Of a DNA stretch of 64,000 bases, positions 1-10,928 are shown in pieces (the first letter of the stretch is position 1; the number at the start of each line of letters is the position of its first letter). The notes under the pieces are model-generated. The model was given only the letters and a program-made list of their open reading frames with translations, was not told the origin of the DNA and did not search any database. The stretch covers positions 1,984,001 to 2,048,000 of the forward strand of contig JARGXX010000068.1 in NCBI GenBank assembly GCA_030374765.1, read 5' to 3'. The position numbers and the translations under genes were made by a program. The DNA is from Agarophyton chilense (taxonomy: Eukaryota > Rhodophyta > Florideophyceae > Gracilariales > Gracilariaceae).

Positions 1-851
1 TTTATCCCAATAGCAGTCACGGAAAGACCTCTATCTACACATAGAATTTTATTTGGTTTTTTTTTTTTTTGCTTGTGTTCGCTGATACTCCACGTGTCAT
101 GCTTCAAACGAGAAAGATCTCAACTTCATGACTGCAGTTAGAACATCTTCGTAACAATAGCTATGTGACCGGTAACCGGTTGGTTTCTTTTTTCTCGGTC
201 TGTGTCTGTCTCTCTGTGTCTGTCTCCGTGTCTGTCTCCGTGTCTATCTCTGTGTCTGTCTCTGTCAGTCTTTTTTCCCCTTTTCTTTGTTGGAATTGTT
301 GCAGCTTGCCCTGCGCTAGTTTTTCTGTCCAATAATCAATCCTTCGACGACAAAAGCAAAACATCCGGTGGCAACTGAAAGCTATTTGATTCATAGCTTA
401 TCATTTAGGAAAAACACGGATCTTTACATCCCTGCAACGAAACTCATGTTTACACTGTTCAGGCAGTGTCCCATAACGCAGCCACCAATTTCACGGCGCA
501 TCGAGCCTTCGATCGGCTGCACATACATACAACCTGACCATACTGCTTTCTCAATGGCCAGCCGCCTCTTTTCTGGCTGAGGCGCGCTCTGCTCAGTGCC
601 AACAAATGATCGCCATTCTTCTATCAGGATGCCAGTACCCTTCACTGAATCATTCATAGTCTGTATCTCTAAATATTCAATTCCGGGGCTTCCTTGTCGC
701 TAAAGTGTACATGTGTAAGTCGCTTGTTTCTCTTATAAGCTAATGCACAACACCTGCTCTTTTCTTCTCCATGCTTCCCATTCTTCTCTATCTTGCCTTA
801 CCTGCCATTGCACACGTCTCCATTATTTCCGATCCCCCTTAAGTCATACAC
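1..851. other. Intergenic, no gene recognised
   Basis: I see no convincing gene here. The stretch holds a short poly-T run near 59-70, a CT/GT-rich microsatellite near 180-275, and unremarkable sequence running up to the glycosyltransferase start. Short open frames on both strands have no recognisable motif, and two of them are only translations of the microsatellite. Confidence 0.6.
180..275. repeat. Imperfect (GTCTCTGT)-type microsatellite
   Basis: Degenerate tandem copies of a roughly 12-base unit resembling TGTGTCTGTCTC run through this stretch, with CT and CC variants. On the minus strand it reads as a run of Asp-Arg-Thr-Glu residues in short frames, which are artefacts of the repeat. 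Confidence 0.8.
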
Positions 852-2345
852 ATGAGAAAGCCAAGACCCCATATAGGCGTGAAGTACCTCTTGCCTGTAT
901 TTTTCATCCCATCCCTGATTGTACCTCTTTTGAACCTTCCTCCTCCCACCTTACCCCCTCCTTTGGCACCCCTAACATCCCAGTTTATCGCAACATATCC
1001 GCCACACCTAAATGATTGGAAACGTCCGCTCACCATCGCCGCTTACGCTAGAAGATCCAACTCCAAGTACGAGCTTTCGTTGTTCACGACCGGTACGAAT
1101 GCCCGTTCCTTTGGTCGGACCTTCAAAGTCTTTGGCTGTCTTATTGGGGATGTGCCCATAAACACAAGCCAAACGTTTCCGGAACTTACTGTATGTGAAG
1201 TGGACCCAGGCCTTTTGGCCGATGATATTCCGATTTCTGTCTTGCTTTATCATGACGAGAATCTTCATGAAGCAATGAAATCAAGCTTCATCAGTAAGCA
1301 TGAAAATTTTTCCATCTTTCCCGGCGATGTTGTTCCCTTTCACCCTGGGGATTCCTACAAAATCCAAGCTAAACTGGCTTATATTCGCACTTCAGTAAGA
1401 TGGCATAAAAATCTCTTAGAAAACGAAAATGGTCTGAGATATGAATTATGTATTATGACGGCAATGCGTCAAGAGCCTCATCTGCTTGATGAATGGATCG
1501 AATATTACAGAAGAATGGGCGTCGACTACTTCTACATATATGAGAACAACGCAGAAACCCCAATCCATCTAAAAAAATTTGCTCATTTTGTTGAGATAGT
1601 GGCCTGGCCTTGGTCTCGTTCGCAAATGCAGAGCAACAATCATTTCTTGAAAGCATCTGCGGCTCGATGCAAGTATGTTGCATTCTTTGATGCCGATGAG
1701 TATGTAATGGTTGGTGATGTCCGACCTGGCGCCCTTAAATATTATGTGTTTCAGAAGACTTTCATTGAAGGGTTCCAACAACTTTCGTTCCCATTCTTGA
1801 ACATGATCAACAATGGGTACGTTCACCGCCCAAGAGGATATTTACCAGAACTTTATACAACCAGAGAAAGAAATCAGACTTCGCGGCTCGGAAAGATGCT
1901 CATAGACACAGACAACAAGTGGGTCTGGCACAGCGTGCACAAAGTCGACGCTTTGAAAGACTACCCACTCCGAACCTATTGGAATAATACTCGGGAATAT
2001 GAACCTACCTCAATCATGCATAACTCTATGCTTGTGCACTTTACTCACAGAAGCTGGGAAGACTACTGTGCGAAGAATACAGCTGGTGGTGCGAGCACTT
2101 TAACTGCCATGCCCGAACGTCATATGAACGTGAATAATCCTGATCCTGATTACATGGGAAGAAGTGGGACAGAGTTTTTCTTTTTCCGGAACTTGTGGCG
2201 TGAGATAATGAAACATCCAGATCAGACCGGATTAACTCTCATGTGGAAGAACTCAAAGGGCGAACAATGCAGGCAACTTTACTGCCCTAAGTGTATATTC
2301 TTTCGATTAAGTCATGCTCAATGTTTAGATGACTTCGTCTCCTGA
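852..2345 (+). CDS. Glycosyltransferase family 92 (DUF23) protein
   Basis: A 497-residue protein that probably transfers a sugar to glycans in the Golgi lumen. Residues about 10-30 are hydrophobic after a basic N-terminus (MRKPRPH), a type II signal anchor, followed by a Pro-rich stem. The family signature starts near residue 195 with ELCIMTAMRQEPHLLDEWIEYY. The metal- and nucleotide-sugar-binding DxD region is FFDADEYV near 278-284. HNSMLVHFTHRS near the C-terminal third is also typical of GT92. ATG at 852 is the first in frame and gives the anchor directly. The frame has no intron. It ends convergently 464 bases before the poly(A) polymerase stop. A second open frame overlaps the last codons (2329-2592), so a slightly different C-terminus cannot be excluded. 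Family membership is well supported; the substrate is unknown. Confidence 0.85.
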   Translation: MRKPRPHIGVKYLLPVFFIPSLIVPLLNLPPPTLPPPLAPLTSQFIATYPPHLNDWKRPLTIAAYARRSNSKYELSLFTTGTNARSFGRTFKVFGCLIGDVPINTSQTFPELTVCEVDPGLLADDIPISVLLYHDENLHEAMKSSFISKHENFSIFPGDVVPFHPGDSYKIQAKLAYIRTSVRWHKNLLENENGLRYELCIMTAMRQEPHLLDEWIEYYRRMGVDYFYIYENNAETPIHLKKFAHFVEIVAWPWSRSQMQSNNHFLKASAARCKYVAFFDADEYVMVGDVRPGALKYYVFQKTFIEGFQQLSFPFLNMINNGYVHRPRGYLPELYTTRERNQTSRLGKMLIDTDNKWVWHSVHKVDALKDYPLRTYWNNTREYEPTSIMHNSMLVHFTHRSWEDYCAKNTAGGASTLTAMPERHMNVNNPDPDYMGRSGTEFFFFRNLWREIMKHPDQTGLTLMWKNSKGEQCRQLYCPKCIFFRLSHAQCLDDFVS

Positions 2346-2809
2346 GTTTATAACGTTTTGGAAAAAAGGGCCGCTGCAATTATTTCTTAAACTGTTAGAA
2401 TTCGCCTTTTCTAATGGTCATGGTTCTGGCTTTAGTGATCCCGAGTGCAAACCGGGAACTCAAGGGTGTCTCACATCGATTCATCCGCTGGCCTCAGAAC
2501 CATACCAAGCTGAAATGCCATTTGCTCGCACCGAGAATTTACTCATGGGAAGAATAAAGGTCGAAGACGGCTATGTCCTTCGATATCAGTAGAAGCAGTT
2601 GGAATACACTTGCACGGGCTGATTCTTCGCTGAAATTGTGCTATCTCGTTTATTGGTTCATGCGAGATCATCAGTTGCATGCGCAAAGCAACAACCGAAA
2701 TACGTGAAACTTATTGCTGGTGCATAATCGGCCAGGTTCAATAGAGAACGAACGTGCTCTAGCTTTATTTCCCCGCACTTTCTTTGTTTGTTCACAGTCT
2801 AAACATAGA
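2346..2809. other. Convergent 3' spacer
   Basis: Spacer between the stop codons of the glycosyltransferase (plus) and the poly(A) polymerase (minus), so it holds both 3' UTRs. An 87-residue frame at 2329-2592 has no recognisable motif. Nothing else is seen. Confidence 0.5.
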
Positions 2810-4408
2810 TCACGTTTTCAGTAATCCGTCTTTTTGCTCGTATTCTTCTCGCTTTCTCTTCTTTCCTGAAGCTGTCTCGTTTCCTCCCGTGTGGTTTTCG
2901 AGAGGCCTCTTGATTCTTGAAGACATGCGGACAGTAAGATGCATTCCAGACTTCTTGAGATTCCATGAATTTATTATAGTTTCCCAACTTCGAACGGCTC
3001 GTTTAACGGAAGGGCAGAGCATAGAGTTTGTACACTCGGGGTATTCATCGAATGCCAGGGTTCCAAGCCCAACAAAGAAGCTGCTTGTTCTTTCGCGGGT
3101 CTTGTGACAAACTGACTTTACTGCGTCTGGGAACGGTCTGATGTCATCCAGGTTGCTTGTTTGTTCCATCTCATACGTCAATCTTCTTATTCTCGATTCC
3201 ACGAAATTCTGCCACTCCCTGTATTCTTTTGCCTCAGTAGCTTTTACGTCTATAACCAGGTAGACAGGAAAGCTTTGGTCAAAGGGATACATTTCCACAA
3301 GCTGTAGAAGACCTTCATCTATGGTTAGATGGGCTCTTGTAATTTGTTCCATAATTTCGCATGCGCGTTCAATTTCCTTCATCATGACCTTATGAGTTGC
3401 TCCGCAGACATTGTAAGAAGTGTTTGTAAAGGGAAAGACTGGACAGATGATCTGCATTGGATTTTGGTAGTATGTGCTTGGCGGCATCCAATTGTCCCAA
3501 TTTGTCCACATCCCGTCACAGTTTTCAAACGTCATCCGAACGGGCCGCCACAAGGGAAATGGGCTCCAATCCCAGGCAGTATATGTTTTGAAGAACAGGG
3601 CCAGCAGCCGAATGCCAGAGTATCCTTCATACGTTTGGCATATTCGTGCTGTTAGGATCGCCCAAGAAATGCCACCTAGATATCCATGCAAACTCGAATA
3701 AATGCAACGCCGTTTCGCCCACAGTTTCACCATTCTCAGCACTGAGCAAAATGTATCATACTTCGGAAGACTGCGTATCATAGCTTGATCGCTTCTGACT
3801 CCTGAGGCACTGCGGCTTGTACCTGGATCGACGTCTTTGATAAGTGAGTTATCTAGAACATCCAGCGGGAAAGGAAGGTAGTGGACAGCCAAAGGAGCAC
3901 ATTGCATATCCACATTGATCCCGTGAAATAGGAAACGTATCACGGGTGCATAGGCATCTCGAAGGGCCACGATTTGTTCGGCCTGTCCTATAGTGTATAA
4001 TATGTCCAGCATACATGTCTTAGAATCTCCTTCATTTCCAAATTGACAAGGCACTCGACCCTTGCGACCAAAGAAATGCTCTTTTCTCGAAATAAAGTTG
4101 GGGGTGAGAACGACAACATCTACATCAGATCCTGGTCCATCAACGCCCAGTGCATGAGAGCCAAACGAGAAGACTCGTGAAAGCTGTTCAGTACGCTCTG
4201 GAAGCGGAACATGATACAAGTATGCAACGCTTCGAACCCATTGCCGAACAATTTTATCCAAACAAGTAATGACATATTTCCGATGCGCTCGTTCTGCATT
4301 TGATAAAGATCTTTGATTATGATGTAAGAATCTGAGAAGTTCACAACCCGTTTTTTCTTTCATGGAAAGATTTGTTTCGATGTTCTCATTCGATTGAGCC
4401 AAGTTCAT
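2810..4408 (-). CDS. Canonical nuclear poly(A) polymerase
   Basis: A 532-residue enzyme that adds the poly(A) tail to cleaved pre-mRNA in the nucleus. The nucleotidyltransferase core is clear: FGSHALGVDGPGSDVDVVVL at about 82-101 supplies the FGS motif and catalytic Asp95 and Asp97, and GINVDMQ at about 163-169 supplies the third Asp (167). The PAP central domain follows with KLWAKRRCIYSS and GYLGGISWAIL (about 228-252), then the PAP RNA-binding region with TSYNVCGATHKVMMKE. A basic cluster KKRKRE near residue 515 looks like a nuclear localisation signal. The length is close to yeast Pap1 (about 570). The start ATG at 4408 is the first in frame; a second Met lies 15 codons in. The gene is intronless and converges on the glycosyltransferase. 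The paralogue type (PAP1-like rather than TENT or mitochondrial) follows from the FGSxxLGVxGPGSDVD signature. Confidence 0.9.
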   Translation of the reverse strand: MNLAQSNENIETNLSMKEKTGCELLRFLHHNQRSLSNAERAHRKYVITCLDKIVRQWVRSVAYLYHVPLPERTEQLSRVFSFGSHALGVDGPGSDVDVVVLTPNFISRKEHFFGRKGRVPCQFGNEGDSKTCMLDILYTIGQAEQIVALRDAYAPVIRFLFHGINVDMQCAPLAVHYLPFPLDVLDNSLIKDVDPGTSRSASGVRSDQAMIRSLPKYDTFCSVLRMVKLWAKRRCIYSSLHGYLGGISWAILTARICQTYEGYSGIRLLALFFKTYTAWDWSPFPLWRPVRMTFENCDGMWTNWDNWMPPSTYYQNPMQIICPVFPFTNTSYNVCGATHKVMMKEIERACEIMEQITRAHLTIDEGLLQLVEMYPFDQSFPVYLVIDVKATEAKEYREWQNFVESRIRRLTYEMEQTSNLDDIRPFPDAVKSVCHKTRERTSSFFVGLGTLAFDEYPECTNSMLCPSVKRAVRSWETIINSWNLKKSGMHLTVRMSSRIKRPLENHTGGNETASGKKRKREEYEQKDGLLKT

Positions 4409-6336
4409 ATCTCAATCTTCAATCTAGTCCTGGAGATCAATAAGCTCTTACGGATTTACACTGATTTTCGCTGATTGCTCAAGTAGTTTGCTACTCAAGG
4501 AAAGAAGACATAGGAAAGCCACCGAGAAAGATGCAATATATTACCTTAGCACTCAACAATGAGATTGTTCAGACCTACATAAAACGTTTTGGACGCCTTC
4601 CCCCAAACGATGAAACGGCAAGAAAACTTTGTTCAATGTCGTTATACACCCCGACGGTTTGAAAGCACAACGAATATATCAGCTGTTGCATGAGTTTTAA
4701 ACTGCGAGGAGCCTGTATCCAAAATGTTTTTTTTTGTAGATACGATGGTCACATTTGCATGCATCTTCAAACGTAAACCGAAACGAATTCATTCGTATCA
4801 TAGAATAGTAGTGGAAACGTTCGTTCTCAATAAGGAAATACTGGCTCCTAGAACGGACAATTTCGAGTAGAGCACTATTTCTCCTGTGAAATTCTTGGTT
4901 TCGCCAATATAATATTAGGAAATGCTTATACCAGCAGGCTTCCTTGCTAAGAGCAAGCATCTTTGAAAAGAGGCGTTCCACACTATATACTTCCAGAACA
5001 AAATTGAATCCATCAACTGACTTTCGATGAATATCTTTCTCACCGCTCAGGGTTTAAATAAATACATCAGTGCGTCTCGGTTTTATCGTGAAAATATTCT
5101 TCTCTAGAAAGTGTTTTACACTCGTTGTAGTTTAGGTTTACCATGGAGCCGTTGCGGACCTGAGTGGTATGCCGATGACAATCGATTCAACAAGAGATGT
5201 GTCCCAACAGTAACTGGGTCGAATCTCTTATGCTCTACTACGGATGGAACTTAGACAATTAACGATGTACTTGTTTTACGGCTGGCAGTTCGATGTCTCG
5301 ACACTACTGAGAGGAGGTCTGCCAGAGACCTCTATTTAAGCGGTGAAGCCTGGTGTCGGCACAGCGTCTGCGCTGAATCCAGCCCCTAGTGGGCGTCAGC
5401 CCTTCTCCTGAAATGGCGGGAGAGTGCAGGTGCAAATAATGCTGTTAAAATCATGTAGAATTCCGCATCGGCCGCGCAACTTCTTGCGTTCGTACCCCTA
5501 CATACCAGCCTAGAGACAAAGGTTGCATTTCTGCACTCTCTTTGAAACGTTCCAAATATCGCCTCCACTCGCTGTAGGCTCATACTGCAACGTAAGTTGC
5601 AACGGACTGACAAGTTGCAGACTGCTAGCTATACTCTTACGTCGTCGCGTCCATTGGCGCATATCCGAAGCAGTCCTAATGACGCGACCACTTCCAATAC
5701 TGTGTCAGCATCCAGACTGCTGAAATGCTTTATTGCTCTCGGGTAGTTACACCAACGTATTAGGACACAAATCTCTATCAAAAGCTGATTCTACCGGCGT
5801 TTTCCCTGAATTTTCCCTCGAGAGAAAGATTCAATCCAGTCCACGGACAGGAGCTTTCCCGAAGGGTTCCTCAGAGAGATAGCTTTTGGATCTGAAGTCG
5901 ATAAGGACTTTGCGCCGCCTCTTCCACCTGACATTGCCGATAATATGAGTGGGATGCGAGTGGAAACGATGTAGTAATCGGTTTTTTTGGCCATATCAGT
6001 GGTTCATGTGAAACGCGCTGAGTTGGTGCGCCCCATTACCGACGATATCGAGAGGTTGAAAGTACTGCAGTACATGATAACATAGAGGCGATCGTCGTCA
6101 GAGATCAAAAGTTGACGAATAGCGTACGTACACCTGCTGATCGCTGGATAAATACAATCCAAAAGATTCCAATCTGCAGTCTTTCTGCAACTGCTATTGC
6201 TGTCCAAACACAAATTAAAAAGGTCTTTCTCTTCACGACCTTTTGCTTCTTGCACTTCTCAAGGTCCAGAATGTGGCGAGTTGCACACGACCACTAAGGT
6301 TAGATTGCTAGCTGGAGATTCTTTCTTTTCTGTACA
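4409..6336. other. Intergenic, about 1.9 kb
   Basis: This spacer separates the divergent poly(A) polymerase and dehydrogenase genes and must hold both promoters. Short frames at 4697-4981 (minus, 94 residues) and 5791-5994 (minus, 67 residues, with MSGGRGGAKSLS inside) show no family motif I recognise. I found no tRNA-like cloverleaf. A TATTTAAG near 5331 could be a chance TATA-like site. Confidence 0.4.
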
Positions 6337-6436
6337 CATGAAAAGGCAAAGTCCAAATTTTTTGGTTCAGAAAGTGTGGTCGTTCGGTAAAAGTTCCCAT
6401 ACGTTCGGAACACAAGCTACAGCAAAGCGTCCGGCA

Positions 6437-7471
6437 ATGTCTCTCAAGAAGCGTACAGCCGTAATAACAGGAGCAACACGCGGTATCGGTCGCGGACTAG
6501 CAATCGGCGTTGGAGAAGCTGGGGGTCATGTGATCATCACTGGTCGCACGGAAACGGGGCCGCTCTCGCTGGAGGCCACAGCTCATTGCGTTCGCGACGC
6601 AGGTGGCACATGTGACACTCACGTTGTTGACCACGCAGATGATGAAGCCGTTTCGTCCTTCTTTACAACTCTTAAACGAAATCTGCGCGAGCAAAACAGA
6701 ACACTTGACATCTTTGTCAACAACGCGTATTCAGGAGTGGACTTCTTTTTTAAAAGCATAGATGTACCATATTGGTTGAAGAACACCTCCCGTCCTGAAG
6801 AAGAGGATTCCGAATCTGCTCCTGGTGACATATGGGATCATATCAATGGTGTCGGTCTGCGAACAAACTACATCTGTTCGATCTACGCTTCTCGCGTTAT
6901 GGCTGATCAATCCAGTGGTGGTTTAGTTATTAACATTTCATCATGGGGCGGGCTCGTCTCAATATTTGACCCAGTCTATGGGATCGGCAAATGTGCCATG
7001 GATCGACTATCTGCTGAATTAGCTCAAGGTTCACCGCAAAACGTGCGATTCGTGACCTTGTACCCGGGTTTTGTCGGAACGGAAAGCATATTGGATGCGA
7101 CACAACTCTTAAAAGGAGGTCAAAATCCCGACCGAGCTGCCAGCGCAAGACGTCCAAGTCTAGATGCCGCAAGGTGGAATATGGAAACCCCTCTGTTTGT
7201 AGGCAGAGTTCTTGCAGCTGTAGCAGGAAGTGATAAGAAGATGCTTGGTTCCATGAATGGGCGCATTGTGATCGCAGCCGAGGCTGCTCAAAAGCTCAAG
7301 ATCTCCGATGAAAACGGATATCGACCACTTTCGATGCGTTCGCTTCGTTTCGCACTGATTTCGTCTCTTCCAGCCCTACAAAAGAACCCAATTCGTCATT
7401 TAATCCCAGCTTCTCTATACGTACCTTGGTGGCTGGTTCAGGCAGTAACAGGGGCAGTAAAAGTGTGGTAG
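6437..7471 (+). CDS. DHRS1-like short-chain dehydrogenase/reductase
   Basis: A 344-residue NAD(P)-dependent oxidoreductase of the classical SDR fold, closest by motif to DHRS1. The cofactor-binding TGATRGIG lies near the N-terminus (about 11-18). The structural NNAYSG motif matches DHRS1 NNAYAG. The active site has INISSWGG and YGIGK (YxxxK), and LYPGFVGTE follows. The C-terminal tail (SLYVPWWLVQAV) resembles the DHRS1 tail that ends in a hydrophobic segment. The open frame extends upstream; an in-frame ATG at 6338 would add 33 basic, Ser-rich residues that could be an organellar targeting peptide. I prefer 6437 because the SDR domain starts right after it (MSLKKRTAVITG), but 6338 is possible. 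It converges with COG7, with 48 bases between stops. The substrate is not inferable. Confidence 0.82.
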   Translation: MSLKKRTAVITGATRGIGRGLAIGVGEAGGHVIITGRTETGPLSLEATAHCVRDAGGTCDTHVVDHADDEAVSSFFTTLKRNLREQNRTLDIFVNNAYSGVDFFFKSIDVPYWLKNTSRPEEEDSESAPGDIWDHINGVGLRTNYICSIYASRVMADQSSGGLVINISSWGGLVSIFDPVYGIGKCAMDRLSAELAQGSPQNVRFVTLYPGFVGTESILDATQLLKGGQNPDRAASARRPSLDAARWNMETPLFVGRVLAAVAGSDKKMLGSMNGRIVIAAEAAQKLKISDENGYRPLSMRSLRFALISSLPALQKNPIRHLIPASLYVPWWLVQAVTGAVKVW

Positions 7472-7519
7472 AAATGCCAACTAGCGGTCGCCACTGTCGA
7501 GATTACCGGAAACACGCGA

Positions 7520-9958
7520 TTATAATGATACGCTAATTCCTCTCAGTGCTGCGATTCGACGAGCGAGTTTCTTATGATCCAAAGTAGTATATCCCTCCAT
7601 AGCCTGAAGAAAAGAATTCCTGTCCGACTTAGCTTCCAAAAGCTTGCAAATTAAAGTCACTTCTGGAGACGGTGTAACTCCGAGAGAAGCAATCACGTTG
7701 CAAATGTAATCTACATCCGTGGCTAATTGGCGAGTTCCACCCTCTGATAGACGTGATAAGCTACCAATTCTGTCCACATACAGTTCCATGGTAGCAATTG
7801 TGAGCACCGATATCCACATTCCTGCGAAAGAAAGCTCATCTTCAGTCCTTCCGCCAGATTTACAAAAGACGTATGGTGACTTTGGCTTCGCGAAACGGGC
7901 GTCTTCTTCGTCGGGGATGAATGGTTCGAGCTGCTGCGGTATGGTCATTAAATAGTCAGCTACTTCTGTTGCATATGCCAACGGCGAGCTGGATACACTG
8001 GCTAATGTTTCATCATCGCCATCCACGTTCCAGAAGTCTTCGGCATTGAAAGCTTTGAAGCGCTCCCTGACGCCGCTGAACATGCACTCATAGACAAGAC
8101 GATGCACGAAATCAACAAGATCTCCAAAATCATTTGTTCCTTCTAGCATTTCAAATTCTGAGACCGTTCTACTAGCAAGCCCCGAATCGCGGACAAGCTC
8201 CCACACTATACCCGCCTCCTTTGGTTTTGTTTCAGCTTGAGCCAGAAACTGATGAATCCTTTTCTCGCGTGAGACCTGCACGACTGACGCGACCTCTAAA
8301 ACAGGTGTTGCAGTTCCAACAGCTACAGCAAACACAGATTCCTTCTTTCCGTCCCATGCTCTCTTCAGAATACTTGTGGATGTCAGGAGACGAAGAACGT
8401 CGTTTATGTTCGTCCACTCATCCACATTCTGTGGACCTGGTGGGGTTTTGAGTACATCAATCACCCGCCTTGAAATTTCCGAGGCAATGGCATCACTTGT
8501 TCTCTTCATTACACCAATTCCAATTCCACAAGTATGATCAGTGAGAATGGTTAAAGTGTTTTCGAGTAATATAAGAGCTTCTTTAGACAGAACATCTATA
8601 TCTTTGGCGACAAGCCCAAGAAGGGGGCGATGCACTTCTGACTTCGGCATTGTCTGTAATGAATGGATGATAGAGTCGACGGCGCTAAGCTCGATACCAC
8701 GCGTCAATTTCCGCGCACTCTGTACCGATATCATCGAGAAGTAATCCCAGAATTTTCGATAGGGAAGTAGGAGAGAAGAAATGGCGTCTTGAATAGCCAG
8801 CGTAATTTCATCATCCAAGTCAGAGCTTTTCCGCTGGTCCTCCTCAGCGTCTAAAACGCCGTGTAGAACTCTAGCTCTAGGTACCAAGATACGGCCTATT
8901 CTACCACTTGAGGATATGCTTCGGAGGGCAGCTGCGTACAAATTGACATCGGCATTCTCTCCAACTTTAACGACGAGGGGGGGAGAGAGACCACGCATGC
9001 TTTCGGATACCAACTCTGGTAGCACTATGTCGCAAAGATCGGGGAAGGCCTCCAAGAGCCACGTACGTTCCGCGACAAGCATGTCCTCGAGCTTGTCGTA
9101 AAACGCCTGCAGTGCTTCATCTGATGCTGGAGAACAAAGGTTTGCTTCGCGAGTTTGGGGACTGATGGAGTCCTGGACATCGTCTCTATCTTCCGAGATC
9201 GCAGACCATGCTCTGAGCCAAAAATTTCTAACTTCTGCTGCACGGAGTGAACCATATTGGGTGCGAAACGCATTCTCACGTCCGGCATGGTCGTAAACTA
9301 TTCGAGCATTTCGTGCTGCAGAAGTGTTCCGCTGTTCCAACGCACGTTGTAGTTGCGGTTTAGCGAACCGCTCAAGAGACGCATCTGCCTCATCAAGTTG
9401 GGCGACACGAGAATTAAACTCCGATATTTTCCGCAACGGGAGCAGTGATGTACGAAGTTGAGAGACCAAATCTGCAGCCTGCACAAGATCAGCCCCATCT
9501 GCGGCTGAAGAAGCCAAGAGCGATGACAATCGATCAAGCAGGGTGTCCACTGTGACAGCAGTGCTGAGCAACTGCGCAGTATCTTGAACACGACGAACCA
9601 CGGTATCAACGTCGGCAATAGTCTTAACGCTTGAGACAACTGATGTTTCGACGCCGGCAACTCTTTCCCCCACACCGTCAACGCTTGTTCGTAGAGCGGT
9701 CGCTCGCTGCCTGACACGCTCTGTTTCACGCACAACCCATGGAATGGCGGATAAAGCAGACTTTAGAGATTGGTCTAGCGTTGAATGTGCATCTCGAATA
9801 GCATCGTTTGTAGCGTCAAGTAATTGGTTCAAGGTTGTGCGGCTCTGGTTCTCCTGCGTGTGAGACAGAACAGAATTCAACCACGTCGCAGGGTTGAAGG
9901 AACTAGGATCCAAGGCGAAATCATGAGATCGAGGGAGAGCGGCGCTGACGGAAGACAT
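7520..9958 (-). CDS. Conserved oligomeric Golgi complex subunit 7
   Basis: An 812-residue subunit of lobe B of the COG tether, which captures retrograde vesicles at the Golgi. The N-terminus carries the COG7 hallmark: a short acidic, Phe-rich start (FALDPSSFNPATWLNSVL), then a long helical region with heptad spacing (about 40-215) matching the family pattern of LDQSLKSALSAIPWVVRETE followed by ERVRQRATALRTS. The rest is an all-helical rod, as in other COG subunits (human COG7 is 770 residues). No introns interrupt 2.4 kb. The ATG at 9958 is the first in frame. It shares a 341-bp upstream spacer with RLP24. The assignment rests on the N-terminal similarity and length; the middle is poorly conserved across eukaryotes. 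Confidence 0.78.
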   Translation of the reverse strand: MSSVSAALPRSHDFALDPSSFNPATWLNSVLSHTQENQSRTTLNQLLDATNDAIRDAHSTLDQSLKSALSAIPWVVRETERVRQRATALRTSVDGVGERVAGVETSVVSSVKTIADVDTVVRRVQDTAQLLSTAVTVDTLLDRLSSLLASSAADGADLVQAADLVSQLRTSLLPLRKISEFNSRVAQLDEADASLERFAKPQLQRALEQRNTSAARNARIVYDHAGRENAFRTQYGSLRAAEVRNFWLRAWSAISEDRDDVQDSISPQTREANLCSPASDEALQAFYDKLEDMLVAERTWLLEAFPDLCDIVLPELVSESMRGLSPPLVVKVGENADVNLYAAALRSISSSGRIGRILVPRARVLHGVLDAEEDQRKSSDLDDEITLAIQDAISSLLLPYRKFWDYFSMISVQSARKLTRGIELSAVDSIIHSLQTMPKSEVHRPLLGLVAKDIDVLSKEALILLENTLTILTDHTCGIGIGVMKRTSDAIASEISRRVIDVLKTPPGPQNVDEWTNINDVLRLLTSTSILKRAWDGKKESVFAVAVGTATPVLEVASVVQVSREKRIHQFLAQAETKPKEAGIVWELVRDSGLASRTVSEFEMLEGTNDFGDLVDFVHRLVYECMFSGVRERFKAFNAEDFWNVDGDDETLASVSSSPLAYATEVADYLMTIPQQLEPFIPDEEDARFAKPKSPYVFCKSGGRTEDELSFAGMWISVLTIATMELYVDRIGSLSRLSEGGTRQLATDVDYICNVIASLGVTPSPEVTLICKLLEAKSDRNSFLQAMEGYTTLDHKKLARRIAALRGISVSL

Positions 9959-10299
9959 GTCGCCGGGTAATCCGCTATCGTCGCGTCACATAGTGCATAT
10001 GAAATACCACTGCATGTGGGCTTTTGGACGCCAGCGTAAGCACCCAGAACGAATCTGTGAGCCCGGGGAATATACAATCTACGATTCGTACAAATTTCGT
10101 AGGCTGTTCTAAAGGAAATAACTAACGAAATGTTTTGGTATCGAAGGACAAAAAAGGGTTTTTTTCTAAATTTGTCCGCTTTTTGTCGCCGCCGTTGTCC
10201 ATCTTTGCACTTACCATTTGCCCACGCCTCTTTAAACAACATCTGTCGCTGTCTTCAGTGACGTTTCAAGTTGAGCTCTTGTAGCACCTCGATCGTAAA
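9959..10299. promoter_or_regulatory. Shared bidirectional promoter spacer, COG7/RLP24
   Basis: This 341-bp spacer lies between the divergent start codons of COG7 (minus) and RLP24 (plus), so it must carry both promoters. I see no clear TATA box. The T-rich tract near 10149-10170 is the only compositional feature. Confidence 0.45.
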
Positions 10300-10791
10300 A
10301 TGAGACTTGAGAAATGTTACGTGTGTTCCTCAACAATTTATCCCGGGCATGGGAGCATGTTTGTGCGAAACGACGCTAAGATATTCAGATTCTGTCGATC
10401 TAAATGTCGCCGGAACTTTAATCTAAAGAGAAACCCTCGGAAGTTACGTTGGACTAAAGCCTTCCGAAAAGCTGCCGGAAAGGAGCTTGCAATCGACACT
10501 ACATTTGCGTTTGAACGGCGTCGAAATAGAGCTGTCAAGTATGACCGGGATATGGTTGCAAAAACGTTGCAAGCCATGCCTGTAATCCAGAAAGTTGGCG
10601 CAGACAGGCAACACGACTTCTACCGAACGCGCATGGTTGAACGCGAGAAAGAGACAAGAAAAGATGCTTTGCGTGAATTGGCAACCGGCTTGGATGTCAT
10701 TCGTCCGCTTGTGGTTCGAGAAAAACTGCGAGAAAGAGAAGAGAAAGAGAGAACAATGGAAGTTGTTCAGGAAGATGCTTCGGAGAAGTAG
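10300..10791 (+). CDS. Ribosome biogenesis protein RLP24 (eL24-like)
   Basis: A 163-residue pre-60S assembly factor that occupies the eL24 site on nuclear pre-ribosomes and is replaced by eL24 in the cytoplasm. It begins with the conserved [18 protein letters not shown], and the treble-clef zinc site is CYVC with FRFCRSKC at about 6-9 and 32-39. The stretch [20 protein letters not shown] is nearly identical to human RSL24D1 and yeast Rlp24, and [14 protein letters not shown] follows. The Glu/Lys/Arg-rich C-terminal helix is the part that in yeast recruits the AAA-ATPase Drg1. Human RSL24D1 also has 163 residues. The factor form, rather than ribosomal eL24 itself, is supported by MRLEKCYVC and [20 protein letters not shown]. 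Confidence 0.93.
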   Translation: MRLEKCYVCSSTIYPGHGSMFVRNDAKIFRFCRSKCRRNFNLKRNPRKLRWTKAFRKAAGKELAIDTTFAFERRRNRAVKYDRDMVAKTLQAMPVIQKVGADRQHDFYRTRMVEREKETRKDALRELATGLDVIRPLVVREKLREREEKERTMEVVQEDASEK

Positions 10792-10928
10792 TTGGGTCCA
10801 ACGCCAATGCTTCGGCTGCCTTTAAATGAAGCCAAGGGTTGCTCTGGAACCGGGTACAGTGTTTCGACGAATCCCACGTATATTAAAGCCTATTCATGCA
10901 CGGAATTCCACCCCAATCACCGCAAGAC

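Noticed and set aside
2329-2592. Plus-strand frame overlapping the end of the glycosyltransferase
   Set aside because: It is in another frame, has no family motif, and the glycosyltransferase already has a complete domain.
6197-6436. Longer start for the dehydrogenase from 6197
   Set aside because: The codon at 6197 is TTG, not ATG. The first ATG is 6338, and the SDR domain begins right after 6437.
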